From Corallococcus sp. EGB (GTDB taxonomy: Bacteria; Myxococcota; Myxococcia; Myxococcales; Myxococcaceae), in the NCBI RefSeq assembly GCF_019968905.1, contig NZ_CP079946.1, positions 2,852,001-2,916,000 of the forward strand: DNA of 64,000 bases, read 5' to 3'. The notes beneath the pieces were generated by a model. The model was given only the letters and a program-made list of their open reading frames with translations, was not told the DNA's origin and searched no databases. The stretch's first letter is position 1; each line of letters opens with the position of its first letter. Of the stretch, positions 1-9,014 are shown piece by piece. The position numbers and the translations under genes were made by a program.

Positions 1-187
1 CGCGGCGCGCGTTGGCGGCGGAGCGTTCGAGGGACTCCTGCGCGGAGGCGGTGGCGGCCGTCATGCGCGCGTCGAGCTCGCGTGACAGCGTGTCGCGCAG
101 GCGCGTCACCGTCAGGGGGACGACGATGGCCAGCGGCACCAGCGCGAGCAGGGCGAAGGCGAGCGCGAGCCGGGTCCTCAGGCGCAT
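1..187 (-). CDS. Sensor histidine kinase, N-terminal fragment (runs off window)
   Basis: Only the first 62 codons are in the window. The protein starts MRLRTRLALAFALLALVPLA, a positively charged start followed by one hydrophobic membrane segment (about residues 6-27), then a helical periplasmic stretch rich in Ala, Arg and Ser. This architecture is typical of HAMP-type sensor kinases, and no catalytic part is visible, so the kinase call is inference. The ATG at 187 lies 56 bases downstream of the stop of the solute-binding protein gene on the same strand, suggesting co-transcription. A chemoreceptor or another HAMP protein is possible. Confidence 0.55.
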   Translation of the reverse strand, partial: MRLRTRLALAFALLALVPLAIVVPLTVTRLRDTLSRELDARMTAATASAQESLERSAANARR

Positions 188-242
188 GCGGGCCGGTCCT
201 TCCTGGGGGCTCGCGGGGCGCCGGGCTTCGGCGTGGCGGGGC

Positions 243-1622
243 TCATGGCCGGCCCCCACCACCGGAGGCTTCGACGGGAGCCAGCCACGCTCCTTCGAGC
301 ACCGGCAGGCCCTGGGCATCCAGCGCCAGGCCCGTCACCTCCGGCGCCGCGCGCACGGCGAGCCCTTGCGCGTACAGCGGGATGAGGGGCACGGACGGGG
401 CGAGCGCCAGGGCCCGGTCGCGGCTTCTCGCATCCCGGGCCGTGGCGTCCGTCAGGGCTCCGATGGGCGGCAGCTCCACGCCGAGCAGGTCCCGGCGTCC
501 GCCTGCCTCCAGCACCACCGCCAGCGCGGGGCCGGGGATGGGCGGCAGCAGGTACGCGCTGAGCATCAGCTCGAAGTCGCCCCTGGCCTGACGGCTTCGC
601 AGCGAGGCGCGCGACTGGGGCTCCAGCGCGACGGTGTAGCCCTGGTCGTGCAGCTTCACCTGGATGCGCTCGGCCACGGCGCGTTGATCCGCCAGCGCGG
701 CGTCGTAGACGAGCGTCACCTTGCGGCTCGCGCCCGCTGGAGGAGCGCTGGGGCGGGGCCTGGACACCTGCGGCATCAGCGCGGGCGGCAGCAGGTTCGC
801 CATGGGCACCGCCGGCCCCTTCACGAACAGCCGCGTGAGGTCCTCGCGGTCGATGGCGCTCTCCACCGCCTGGCGGAAGTCCGCGGGCACCTTGCGTGGC
901 GAGAACGCCAGATAGGTCGCGTACAGCGCTGCGCCCGTGGCGGTGTCGGTGTCGGACGGCATGCCCAGCTCCACCTGCACCTGCCGCGCGGACCACAGCC
1001 GCGCGAGGCCCCGCTCATCCGTGGCGGTGAGCGCCAGCCGGTCCAGGTACGGACGGCCTTCGGGCCAGGTGGCTTGCGCTTCCAGCACACCCCGGCCCGC
1101 GGCGCTGAACGGGCCCGACGCGGGCGACGGCGGCGTCGCGAGGGCCGGGTGGCACAGCGAGCGCTCCAGGTCGGGCCATGGGAAGGCCAGCGCCAGGTCC
1201 AGCGTGGCGCCCGTGGACGTCACCTGACGGCCCTCGCCGCGCAGCGGATACAAGAGCGCCCGGTACGGCGACGGCGCCTCCGTGGACGACAGCCGCGTCC
1301 ACGTGCGTGCCAGGGCGGTCGCGCTGGCCGCGGAGGGCATCGTGACGCGCAGGGCTTGCGGCACGGGGCGCGACAGGTCGCGCGCCTGTGTCGGGTGCAC
1401 CGGCCCGCTGGCATCCACGCGGCACACAGGACGGGTCAGCAGGCCCAGCAGCGCGGCCTCCATGGGCGTGTCCGCGAGCGCGGGCTCTCCGATTTCAGGC
1501 GGCCCCGAGTGCGCGACCCGCAGCTCGCCACCGTAGCGCGGACGGCTGGCCGCCAGCGCCGGCGCGGAGGACAGCAGAACGAGGCCCATCAGGGAGGAGC
1601 GGATCATCACGGAGTCCCGCAT
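243..1622 (-). CDS. Family 5 extracellular solute-binding protein (ABC peptide/oligopeptide type)
   Basis: 459 residues. The ATG at 1622 gives a clear signal peptide (hydrophobic core SSLMGLVLLSSAPALA) followed by SRPRYGGELRV, the usual first strand of family 5 (DppA/OppA-like) binding proteins. A second ATG at 1607 would also keep the signal peptide. The family binds peptides or other ligands in the periplasm and passes them to an ABC permease. No permease or ATPase gene is adjacent, and the neighbour downstream is a membrane sensor, so a sensory binding role is possible. It is somewhat shorter than typical family members (about 500-550). The open frame continues upstream to 1940, but that part overlaps the next gene and lacks the signal peptide, so it is not used. 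Confidence 0.75.
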   Translation of the reverse strand: MRDSVMIRSSLMGLVLLSSAPALAASRPRYGGELRVAHSGPPEIGEPALADTPMEAALLGLLTRPVCRVDASGPVHPTQARDLSRPVPQALRVTMPSAASATALARTWTRLSSTEAPSPYRALLYPLRGEGRQVTSTGATLDLALAFPWPDLERSLCHPALATPPSPASGPFSAAGRGVLEAQATWPEGRPYLDRLALTATDERGLARLWSARQVQVELGMPSDTDTATGAALYATYLAFSPRKVPADFRQAVESAIDREDLTRLFVKGPAVPMANLLPPALMPQVSRPRPSAPPAGASRKVTLVYDAALADQRAVAERIQVKLHDQGYTVALEPQSRASLRSRQARGDFELMLSAYLLPPIPGPALAVVLEAGGRRDLLGVELPPIGALTDATARDARSRDRALALAPSVPLIPLYAQGLAVRAAPEVTGLALDAQGLPVLEGAWLAPVEASGGGGRP

Positions 1623-1795
1623 GACGTCGGTGGAACGGCCTGCCCGCGCCGGCGGGCCGGGGAGCCGCGTGGCGCGTGTCGCCAGGGACTCGCGACGTCC
1701 GCCAGGAGTGAGCCCGGGGTTGCCCGTGCCGCGGCGCCACGAACGCGTCGAGAGGTCCTCGGAGCGCACGGCCTCGTGTTTCTCGGGTGCCTTCC

Positions 1796-3148
1796 TCACG
1801 GTGCACCCTGGCGCAGGAGGAACAGCTCGCTCGAGCCGTCCGGCTTCCACGAGCCCACGATGACCTCGCGGCGCTTGTCGCCATCCAGGTCCGCCGTCAC
1901 CACGTACAGCGCCCGCCCCGGAGGGAGGGCTCCCTGCCACAGGGGCTCGTGCGCCATCGGCGCGTCCGTCGTCAACGACAGCACCCGCAGCGCGTCCGGA
2001 GACGGCTGGAGCTGAGGCGACGTGGTGAGCAGCTCCGGCACACCGTCCCCGTCCAGGTCTCCCAGCGCGCTGCCAGCCCCCAGGCCGGACAGCTTCACGG
2101 GCGCGGACGCCGGACGCGCGTAGAGCGACGCCGTGCCGTCCGCGTGAACGAACAACATGCGCGGCGTCGCGAAGCTCGCCGTGCCGAACGGCGCGGGCAC
2201 CGTGAGGCTCCGCCCGTCCGCCAGCCGCACCTCGGGCGCGAACACCGTCTGGCCCGGCACGAACGCCCCGCGCTCCGCGGTCCCCAGCGGCGCGGCGTCC
2301 AGCGTCCCCGACGGGCGCAGCGTCCCCTTCGCCTTGTCCAGCACCAGCACCTCACCCCGCGCGTACCGCGTGCTCCAGGCCGCCAGCCTCGGGGGCCCCG
2401 TCAGCACCGCCAGCGCTCCGAAGGCTTCACGCGTCGTCGCCGCGGCCGCCGTGCCCTCCAGCTCCTTCCGCGCGAGCACGCGCCCGTCCGCGCTGAACAC
2501 CACCACCTCGTGCTCGGTGAGCGCGGCCACTTCATCGCGGCCGTCGCCGTCCAGGTCGCCCGCCGCCAGCGCGCCCAGCGGCGTCTCCAGCTTCGCGAAC
2601 ACCGCGCCCAGCAGTCGCACCGGCCGCCGCTGCTGCGGTCCGGGGCCTTGCGCTCCCGGCGACGGCGCCCCCACCGCGGCGAGCGCCAGCGCCGTGGCAT
2701 CCGCCTCCACGCCCTCGGCCACGGCGGCGGCGGGCTTCGGAGGACGCGTGGGCGTGCGGCCGGACCAGAAGTTCACCCAGGTGCCCAGCACGTCGCCCCG
2801 TGCCGTCAGCTCGCCGCCCTCCACGTCCAGCGTGAGCCGCGCCAGCGTGCGCGCTCCCTGTTCGCGGGCGGCGGATTCGGCGCGCTCGGGGGGGACGTCC
2901 AGCACCACCGGCCCCAGGTTCATCGCCGAAAGCCGGGCGGCCAGCAGCGTCCCGAACGCCCGGCGCAGCTCCGGAGAACTTCCGGACAGGCAGAGGGCCA
3001 CGGGCGCTTCGGCGGGCGCGCCGCGAATGGCGTCCGCCACGGCCAGGGCCAGGCGGGCGGACGCGAGGGGCGCGCCTTCGTCCGACTCCGCGAAGGCGGG
3101 CAGGGCGACGACGAGCGCGAGGAACAGCGGCAGGAGCGAGCGACTCAC
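1796..3148 (-). CDS. Secreted FG-GAP/VCBS repeat protein
   Basis: 450 residues from a GTG at 3148 whose second and third bases belong to the TGA of the upstream PBP1A gene (GTGA overlap), so translation is probably coupled. The N-terminus SRSLLPLFLALVVALPAFA is a signal peptide. The C-terminal two thirds carries FG-GAP-type calcium-binding loops: AAGDLDGDGRDEVAAL, LGDLDGDGVPELL and VTADLDGDKRREVIVGS. Such repeats fold as a beta-propeller blade series in surface or periplasmic proteins. The N-terminal 140 residues have no recognisable catalytic motif. Its fixed position after PBP1A hints at a cell-envelope role. Confidence 0.75.
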   Translation of the reverse strand: MSRSLLPLFLALVVALPAFAESDEGAPLASARLALAVADAIRGAPAEAPVALCLSGSSPELRRAFGTLLAARLSAMNLGPVVLDVPPERAESAAREQGARTLARLTLDVEGGELTARGDVLGTWVNFWSGRTPTRPPKPAAAVAEGVEADATALALAAVGAPSPGAQGPGPQQRRPVRLLGAVFAKLETPLGALAAGDLDGDGRDEVAALTEHEVVVFSADGRVLARKELEGTAAAATTREAFGALAVLTGPPRLAAWSTRYARGEVLVLDKAKGTLRPSGTLDAAPLGTAERGAFVPGQTVFAPEVRLADGRSLTVPAPFGTASFATPRMLFVHADGTASLYARPASAPVKLSGLGAGSALGDLDGDGVPELLTTSPQLQPSPDALRVLSLTTDAPMAHEPLWQGALPPGRALYVVTADLDGDKRREVIVGSWKPDGSSELFLLRQGAP

Positions 3149-5775
3149 AGCCCCCTTTTGCCACCTTCCTCCAGGAAGTAGTTGTCCGGCGTCACCTGTC
3201 CGGGCGGTGGGGCCTCGGCGGTGGGCTGGGTGCCCTCCAGGTAGGGCTCCATCCGGCCCGGAACCGCGTTGCCCGCGAGCAGCCCCGTGGCAGGGTCGAT
3301 GCGCACCTGGGTGACCCCCGGGGGCACCTCGAAGTCGCGCGCGGGCAGGCCCTCTTCGGCCACGCGCATGAAGTTGAGCCAGATGGGCAGCGCGGCCCGG
3401 CCGCCCGTCTCGCTGCTGCCCAGGGGCGTGTTGTCGTCGAAGCCCACCCACGCGCTGGCCACCCAGTCCATCGTGTAGCCGTTGAACCACGTGTCCTTGG
3501 ACTCGTTGGTGGTGCCCGTCTTGCCCGCGGCCGGACGGTTCAGCTCCCGCACCGCGCGCGCCGAGCCGTCCTCCACCACGCTGCGCATCAGCGACGTGGT
3601 GAGGTACGCCACCGCCGGAGGCAGCGTCTCCTCGAAGGCCGGCTGGTGCTCCTCCAGCACCGTGCCCTTCGCGTCGCGCACGCGCAGCAGCGTCAGCGGC
3701 TCCGCGTAGCGGCCGTTGGCCTGGAGCGTGGCGTACGCGTTCACGGCCTCCAGCATCGTCACCTCTCCGGTGCCCAGCGCGAGCGTGAGGTTCTCCGGCA
3801 TCTGGGAGCGGATGCCCGCGCGGCGCGCGAAGTCGATGGCGGTCGCGGGCGTGACGGCCTCGATGAGGCGCACGGACACGGTGTTCTTCGACTTGCTCAG
3901 CGCCGTGCGCAGCGTCATGGGGCCCTCGAAGCGCCCGTCGAAGTTCTTGGGCCGCCACGTCTTGCCCGTGTACGGGTCGCGGATGGACTCCGGCGCGTCG
4001 TTCACGGTGGAGAGCGGGGTGAAGCGCCCGCTCGCGAGCGCCGCGCCGTAGATGAAGGGCTTGAAGGACGACCCCGGCTGCCGCTTCGCCTGCGTGGCGC
4101 GGTTGAACGACGAGCGCTCCGCGTCATAGCCGCCCACCATGGCCACCACGTTGCGGTTGGCCGGGTTGATGACCACGAGCCCGCCCTGCACCAGGGGCAC
4201 CTGATCCAACGTGGCCTCCACGAAGGCCGGGGCCGGGGGCGCCTTGAGCACGCGCACGAACACCAGCTCCCCGGGCGTGAACACGTCCGTGATGTCCTTG
4301 GGGGCCTTCTTGCCCTTCTGCCGCGCCCAGGTGACGGAGTCGAAGGACACCTCCGCGGTGCGGCCCACCAGGTCCACGCGCGCCACGTTGCGCTTGGGGT
4401 CCACCTCCAGGACGTAGCCGGTGAGGCGCAGCCCCTCCTCCATCGGCTTGAGGATGACCTGGCCCACGCGCTCGCGCTCCGGCGACCGGGCCTCTTCCTC
4501 CTCCGCGTCCGTGTCCGCGGCCAGGGCGGCGGGGCGAGCCTCCTCGGCGCCTTCGGCTTCCGGCGCGGTGGGGGGCCTGGCCGGCGCCGCGGCGACGGGC
4601 TGCGCGAGCGGCGCCAGGTCCGCGACATGACCCTGGTCCTTCTGCCGGCGGCCGGCCTCGTCGATGCGCTGGACGATGAGCTCGCGGTAGCGCTTCCACT
4701 GGGCCTCGTCCAGCTTGCCAAGCGCGCCCCGGTAGCCCTGGCGGCGGTCCAGCGCCTCCAGGCCGTCGCGCACGGCCTGCTCGGCGGCGGCCTGGAGCTT
4801 GGGCACGAGCGCGATGTCCACGCGCAGGCCGCCCTCCATCACCATCTTCTCGCCGTAGCGCTCAATCAGCGTGCGGCGGATCTCCTCCGCGTAGTACGCG
4901 CCCGTGCTCACCACCTTGCGCGGCGCGAGCACGATGGGCCTCTCCTTCTCCGCGTCCACCACCGCGCGGGGCACGAAGCCCTGGCCGGCCATCTGCTCCA
5001 GCACGTAGCGCTGGCGCGCCTTGGCGCGGGTGATGTTCGTCACCGGGTTGATGCGGTGGGGTTGCTGCACGGTGCCCGCGAGCACGGCGGCCTCGCCCAC
5101 GGACAGGTCCTTCGCGTGCTTGCCGAAGTAGAAGAGCGCGGCCTCCTCCAGGCCGTAGCGGCGCTGCCCGAAGTACACGCCGTTGATGTAGAGGCTGAGG
5201 ATCTGATCCTTGGTGAGCGCCTGCTCCAGGCGCGGGGTGAGGATCCACTCGCGGATCTTGCGGGTGAGGCTGCGCTCCGGCGTGAGCAGCATGTTCTTCA
5301 CCACCTGCTGCGTGAGCGTGGACGCGCCGGACTTGCGGCTGCCGGGGATGAGGTTCTTCACGCCCGCGCGCAGGATGCCGAAGGGGTCCAGGCCCTCGTG
5401 CTTGTAGAAGTCCGCGTCCTCCGCGGCGAGGAAGGCGTTGCGCACGTGCGGCGGCAGGTCCTCGATGCGGATGAGCGTGCGGCGCTCCAGCGCGTACTCC
5501 GCGCAGATGGAGCCGTCCGCGCACGTCACCTTCGTCACCTGCGGCGGCTGGTAGTGGCGCAGCGACTCCACGGAGGGCAGGTCGCGGCTGAAGTAGACGT
5601 ACGCGCCCACGCACACGCCAATGACGAGCACCAGCCCCACCACGCCCAGCACCAGGAGCCGCTTCGTCCAACGCCACACCGCGGCGCCGAAGCCGCCCTT
5701 CTGGGGCGGAGGGGCTCCGGTCGGGGCCGGGGGGAGGGGCTCGGAGGGAGGAGGCATCGGTCGGGCCGGAGTCAT
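3145..5775 (-). CDS. mrcA: Penicillin-binding protein 1A, bifunctional transglycosylase/transpeptidase
   Basis: 876 residues, the usual size for class A PBPs. It polymerises lipid II glycan strands and cross-links them at the periplasmic face. Visible in order: cytoplasmic proline-rich tail (1-35), one membrane helix (about 39-62), GT51 transglycosylase with catalytic EDADFY at 119-124 and the STLTQQ motif, an inserted acidic/proline-rich stretch (about residues 380-445), then the transpeptidase with SSFK (Ser569), SKN (629-631) and KTG (752-754). All catalytic motifs are intact. The ATG at 5775 is used; the ATG at 5757 is an alternative. It leads a cluster with the FG-GAP protein by a 4-base overlap. 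Confidence 0.95.
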   Translation of the reverse strand: MTPARPMPPPSEPLPPAPTGAPPPQKGGFGAAVWRWTKRLLVLGVVGLVLVIGVCVGAYVYFSRDLPSVESLRHYQPPQVTKVTCADGSICAEYALERRTLIRIEDLPPHVRNAFLAAEDADFYKHEGLDPFGILRAGVKNLIPGSRKSGASTLTQQVVKNMLLTPERSLTRKIREWILTPRLEQALTKDQILSLYINGVYFGQRRYGLEEAALFYFGKHAKDLSVGEAAVLAGTVQQPHRINPVTNITRAKARQRYVLEQMAGQGFVPRAVVDAEKERPIVLAPRKVVSTGAYYAEEIRRTLIERYGEKMVMEGGLRVDIALVPKLQAAAEQAVRDGLEALDRRQGYRGALGKLDEAQWKRYRELIVQRIDEAGRRQKDQGHVADLAPLAQPVAAAPARPPTAPEAEGAEEARPAALAADTDAEEEEARSPERERVGQVILKPMEEGLRLTGYVLEVDPKRNVARVDLVGRTAEVSFDSVTWARQKGKKAPKDITDVFTPGELVFVRVLKAPPAPAFVEATLDQVPLVQGGLVVINPANRNVVAMVGGYDAERSSFNRATQAKRQPGSSFKPFIYGAALASGRFTPLSTVNDAPESIRDPYTGKTWRPKNFDGRFEGPMTLRTALSKSKNTVSVRLIEAVTPATAIDFARRAGIRSQMPENLTLALGTGEVTMLEAVNAYATLQANGRYAEPLTLLRVRDAKGTVLEEHQPAFEETLPPAVAYLTTSLMRSVVEDGSARAVRELNRPAAGKTGTTNESKDTWFNGYTMDWVASAWVGFDDNTPLGSSETGGRAALPIWLNFMRVAEEGLPARDFEVPPGVTQVRIDPATGLLAGNAVPGRMEPYLEGTQPTAEAPPPGQVTPDNYFLEEGGKRGL

Positions 5776-5811
5776 GACGCTCGTGAAGGCGGGGTGAAGG
5801 ACTGGAGGTTA

Positions 5812-5858
5812 GACCGGGGGACGGGCCGGGTGAACCGCCCGGACTGTTCCCCCCGGTC
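5812..5858 (-). terminator. Nested hairpin between TPR gene and PBP1A gene
   Basis: An outer stem (GACCGGGGG at 5812 with CCCCCCGGTC ending at 5858, one-base bulge) encloses an inner stem (CCGGG 5826-5830 with CCCGG 5838-5842). It lies downstream of the leftward TPR gene and upstream of the PBP1A start. No clear U tract follows, so it may attenuate rather than fully terminate. Confidence 0.4.
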
Positions 5859-5884
5859 CGAGGGGTGTTTCCTGGCCGCCTGCC

Positions 5885-6946
5885 CTACGGCGTGACGGGC
5901 GGGAGCTGCTCCGGCTCGACCGGGGCGGCGGGGTCGGCCCGGGCGACGCGGCCCACCCGCTCCGCGTTGACGCGGGCCTGCACGTAGCGGGGCGACAGCC
6001 GGGTGGCGGCGGCGTAGGCGGCGCGGGCCTCCTCCAGCCGGCCCAGGCGCTCGCAGGCGACGCCCAGGTTGTTCTGCACGTAGGCCACGTGCGGCAGGAG
6101 GGCGGCGGCCTGGGTGAGGACCTCCACGGCGCGCGCGTTGTCGTTGGCGCGCAGGTAGGCGAAGCCCAGGTTGTTGAGCGCGTGACCGTGTTCGGGGGCC
6201 AGGTGCACGGCCTGCTGGAAGCGCAGGATGGCGGACGTCAGCTCGTTGGCGCCCAGGTGCGCGCGGCCGAGCACCTGGTACACCTCCGCCTCCTCCGGGT
6301 CGCGCAGGAGCGCCTCCTCGCCCACACGGACGGCATCCGCGAAGCGGCCCTCCGACACCAGGAGCCGGGCCTGCTGCACCAGCGCCCCCGCCTCATGCGG
6401 CTCTGCCTGCCCCAGCCGGGCGTACGCGTCGATGGCGAGCTTCGTGTCACCCGCCAGCCGAGCCGTGCGAGCGAGCTGCGCCAGGGCATCCGTGTCGCCC
6501 GGGTCGTCGTGAAGCGCGCGGCGCAGCTCCGTCATGGCACCGGAGAGGTCCCCCAGGTCGCGCAGCCCCTGGGCGCGGGCCACGTGGTCCACCCGGCGGG
6601 CGTGCGTGTGCGGCAGCGCCAGCGGGTCGGCGGGGGCCGGAGTGCCCGCGGCGGGCTCCAGCGGGGCGGTCTCGTCCATGAGGCGCGGGGCGGTCATCGT
6701 CTCGTGGCCCGCGACCTCCAGCGGCAGGGTGGGCGCGGCGGCGACAGGGGCGGACCGGGCGGCGCGGGCCTCCACGGCGTGGACGAACCAGGGCCTGAGC
6801 AGGCGGGGCAGGGGGACGTCCTCCCACGCGGCGAGCCCCAGGGCGGCGAGCGCGGCGGGGATGAGGGCCTTGCGAAGCGCGGGCGGCACGGTGAAGCGCC
6901 GGAAGGAGGCGGGGCGACGGGACCGGGTGCGCGTCTTCGGGTTCAT
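5885..6946 (-). CDS. Tetratricopeptide repeat protein with N-terminal membrane segment
   Basis: 353 residues. The ATG at 6946 is preceded by a GAGGGGAGT-type ribosome site. A basic N-terminus (KTRTRSRRPASFRR) precedes a hydrophobic stretch (about residues 27-45) that could anchor the protein, then an Ala/Pro linker, then at least five TPR units (LGRAHLGANELTSAILRFQQ and ALNNLGFAYLRANDNARAVE are clear examples) up to residue ~335. TPR domains form protein-binding superhelices; the partner is not indicated by the sequence. Upstream open frame to 7933 is antisense to exonuclease III and was discarded. Confidence 0.8.
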   Translation of the reverse strand: MNPKTRTRSRRPASFRRFTVPPALRKALIPAALAALGLAAWEDVPLPRLLRPWFVHAVEARAARSAPVAAAPTLPLEVAGHETMTAPRLMDETAPLEPAAGTPAPADPLALPHTHARRVDHVARAQGLRDLGDLSGAMTELRRALHDDPGDTDALAQLARTARLAGDTKLAIDAYARLGQAEPHEAGALVQQARLLVSEGRFADAVRVGEEALLRDPEEAEVYQVLGRAHLGANELTSAILRFQQAVHLAPEHGHALNNLGFAYLRANDNARAVEVLTQAAALLPHVAYVQNNLGVACERLGRLEEARAAYAAATRLSPRYVQARVNAERVGRVARADPAAPVEPEQLPPVTP

Positions 6947-7150
6947 GGCACTCCCCTCGGGGCTGCTCAGGACAGCGGCGGGAGCCGGAAGCGGCGTCCC
7001 GGGGCCGGTAGTGGCGGCCCGAGACCTCCTATTGCGACCGGTGTGCCAACGCCCTCTCCCTGGCGAGGACGGCGGGTGTGTCCCTGGGGCCGCAGGCGCG
7101 AGGGGAAAAGCGTGGCAGGGGCGCGGGCCGCGTGCGACGGTCCGTGCTGC

Positions 7151-7921
7151 ATGCGAATCGCGACCTGGAACGTGAACTCGGTGAGGGCCCGGCAGCAGCG
7201 GTTGATCAACTGGCTGAAGGGCAACCAGCCAGACGTGCTGTGCCTGCAGGAGCTCAAGTGCACCGACGCGGACTTCCCCTTCGACGCGGTGAATGAGGCG
7301 GGCTACTTCGCCGCGGTGCACGGGCAGAAGACGTACAACGGCGTGGCCATCCTGGCGAAGACGGAGCCCACGGACGTGGTGCGCGGCCTGTCGGACGGGG
7401 TGGATGACACGCACGCGCGCTTCATCTCCGCGACGGTGAATGGCATCCGCGTGGTGAGCGCGTACGCGCCCAACGGGCAGCAGGTGGACTCGCCCGCGTA
7501 TGTCTACAAGCTGGAGTGGTACCGGCGGCTGCGCAACTACCTGGACACGCGCCACAAGCCGGACGACCTGCTGGTGATGGGCGGGGACTGGAACATCGCG
7601 CCGGAGCCCATCGACGTGTACGACGTGGCGCAGTGGGAGGGGCAGACGCTCTTCACGTTGCGCGAGCGGGACGCGCTCCAGCAGGTGTGCGCGTTCGGGC
7701 TGACGGATGCGTTCCGCAAGCTGTACCCGGACGTGCAGAAGTTCTCCTGGTGGGACTACCGGATGCTGATGTTCCCCAAGAACAAGGGCGTGCGCATCGA
7801 CCACCTGTTCCTCACGGCGCCGCTGGTGGAGCGGCTGACGGCGTGTGACGTGGACCGCGAGGAGCGCAAGGGACAGCAGCCGTCGGACCACGCACCCGTG
7901 TGGCTGGAGTTGAAGGACTGA
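7151..7921 (+). CDS. xthA: Exodeoxyribonuclease III (AP endonuclease)
   Basis: 256 residues, normal for the ExoIII/APE family. It cleaves DNA at abasic sites and degrades 3' ends in base excision repair. Motifs in order: MRIATWNVNSVRAR at the start, LCLQELKC (metal-binding Glu), YAPNGQQ, GGDWNIAPEPIDVYD (catalytic Asp/Asn), RIDHLFLT and SDHAPVW (catalytic Asp-His). All are intact. It diverges from the TPR gene; the 204-base spacer 6947-7150 must hold both promoters, but no clear -35/-10 pair is recognisable. Confidence 0.95.
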   Translation: MRIATWNVNSVRARQQRLINWLKGNQPDVLCLQELKCTDADFPFDAVNEAGYFAAVHGQKTYNGVAILAKTEPTDVVRGLSDGVDDTHARFISATVNGIRVVSAYAPNGQQVDSPAYVYKLEWYRRLRNYLDTRHKPDDLLVMGGDWNIAPEPIDVYDVAQWEGQTLFTLRERDALQQVCAFGLTDAFRKLYPDVQKFSWWDYRMLMFPKNKGVRIDHLFLTAPLVERLTACDVDREERKGQQPSDHAPVWLELKD

Positions 7922-7936
7922 GTAGAGTCGCAAGGC

Positions 7937-8352
7937 ATGTCCGTCCTCCGACTCGAAGGCACGACGTGCGACCAGCCGTTCGCGCCGGGCCAGGTGTGGA
8001 ACCTGTGCACGGCGTGTCAGGCGCCGTTGTTCCCTTGGGGGAGGGCTTCACGCCGCTGTTGCCCACGCCCCGGCTGGGGGCACGGCTGGGGTTGAGGCAC
8101 GTCCTGGTGAAGGACGAGAGCGGCGACCCGACCGGCTCCTTCAAGGCGCGGGGCCTGTCCGCCGCGGTGTCCATGGCGAAGGTGTTGGGCGCGAAGGCGG
8201 TGTGTCTGCCATCCGCGGGCAGCGCGCTGGCGGCGTACGCGGCGTGGGGCGGACTGGAGGCGCACGTCTTCGTGCCGAAGGACATCGCGTCGCTGTTCCT
8301 GATGGAGACGCGGGCCTACGGCGCGCGCGTGGAGACGGTGGAGGGGCTCATC
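7937..8352 (+). pseudogene. thrC: Threonine synthase remnant, 5' part with internal deletions
   Basis: The ATG at 7937 opens a threonine-synthase N-terminus with a Cys pair (WNLCTAC). About 30 codons on, near 8028, the frame jumps to one encoding VVPLGEGFTPLLPTPRLG, then HVLVKDESGDPTGSFKARG, which contains the PLP-binding lysine, so roughly 40 residues between the two are missing. The usual SAGNAGGALAAYA segment reads SAGSALAAYA, a short in-frame loss. Homology stops after VETVEGLI at about 8351, where sequence antisense to a GH31 gene begins. The C-terminal catalytic half is gone, so it cannot be a working enzyme. Threonine synthase makes threonine from O-phosphohomoserine; a functional copy must exist elsewhere if the strain is prototrophic. 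Confidence 0.85.
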
Positions 8353-8940
8353 CGAGCGCCACGACTCGTCCAGGAAGAACCCCCACGCCACGCCGTCGCG
8401 CAGGCCCACGAAGAACGGAATGGACTGGTAGAGCGGATCCGTGTCCGGGTGGTGCGGCACCACGTCCGTGTTCCAGAACGTGAAGTGCATGCCCCGCTTG
8501 TCCAGCGGCCCCACCTTCTCGCCGAACCCCAGGTAGCGCTCGCCCTCGGGCGCCCGCAGCGTCAGCCGCGCGCGGTGCCGGAACATCGGATACGCGGCCT
8601 GCGTCCCTCCGGACACGTCCACGCAGCGCGCCAGCTCCCGGCCCTGCGAGTCCCGGAAGCGCCACGTCCCCGACTCCGCGTCCACCTCCAGGGACACGCC
8701 CTCCGCCGTCACCCGCACGTGGTCGCCGTCGCGCTCCACCGTCAGCGCGTGGCTCCCCTCGGCGATGACGGACCCGGACTGTTTGGCGGGCAGCTCGGGG
8801 TGGAGGAAGCCGACCTCCGAGGACACCGGCGCGTGCCGCAGCCGCAGCACTCCGGGCAGCGGACACGACACCTCCAGGACGGCGTGGCGGCCGGACAGAC
8901 GCAGCCGGGCGGGTTCGACGTGGGCGTCAGCGACGTGCAT
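8352..8940 (-). pseudogene. GH31 alpha-glucosidase-type glycosidase, N-terminal remnant
   Basis: From the ATG at 8940 the minus strand encodes about 196 residues matching the N-terminal beta-sandwich of glycoside hydrolase family 31: LRHAPVSSEVGFLHPELPAK, YLGFGEKVGPLDKRG, FTFWNTDVVPHHPDTDPLYQ and FFVGLRDGVAWGFFLDESW. Family identity ends at about 8352, exactly where the threonine synthase remnant ends on the other strand. The (beta/alpha)8 catalytic barrel is absent, so the remnant is inactive. The frame continues to 8017, but that part is antisense to the thrC remnant and is not GH31-like. Confidence 0.85.
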
Positions 8941-9014
8941 TCCTCGCAATCTAGGGAGCGCGCGCGGCCCGCACCCGCCTTTCCTTCGGGGCCCGTGCGA
9001 TGCTGTCCACTGTC

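Noticed and set aside
178-246. 22-codon frame from an ATG overlapping the binding-protein stop (ATGA)
   Set aside because: Too short and overlapping the sensor start; could be a leader peptide for coupling but nothing supports it beyond position.
12-2015. 667-codon open frame on the plus strand
   Set aside because: Antisense to the solute-binding protein and sensor genes; Arg/Gln/His-rich composition typical of shadow frames in GC-rich DNA, no recognisable domain.
3646-5895. 749-codon open frame antisense to PBP1A
   Set aside because: PBP1A motifs are complete on the other strand; this frame has shadow composition.
8017-8350. C-terminal continuation of the GH31 frame
   Set aside because: This part is antisense to the threonine synthase remnant and has no GH31 likeness.
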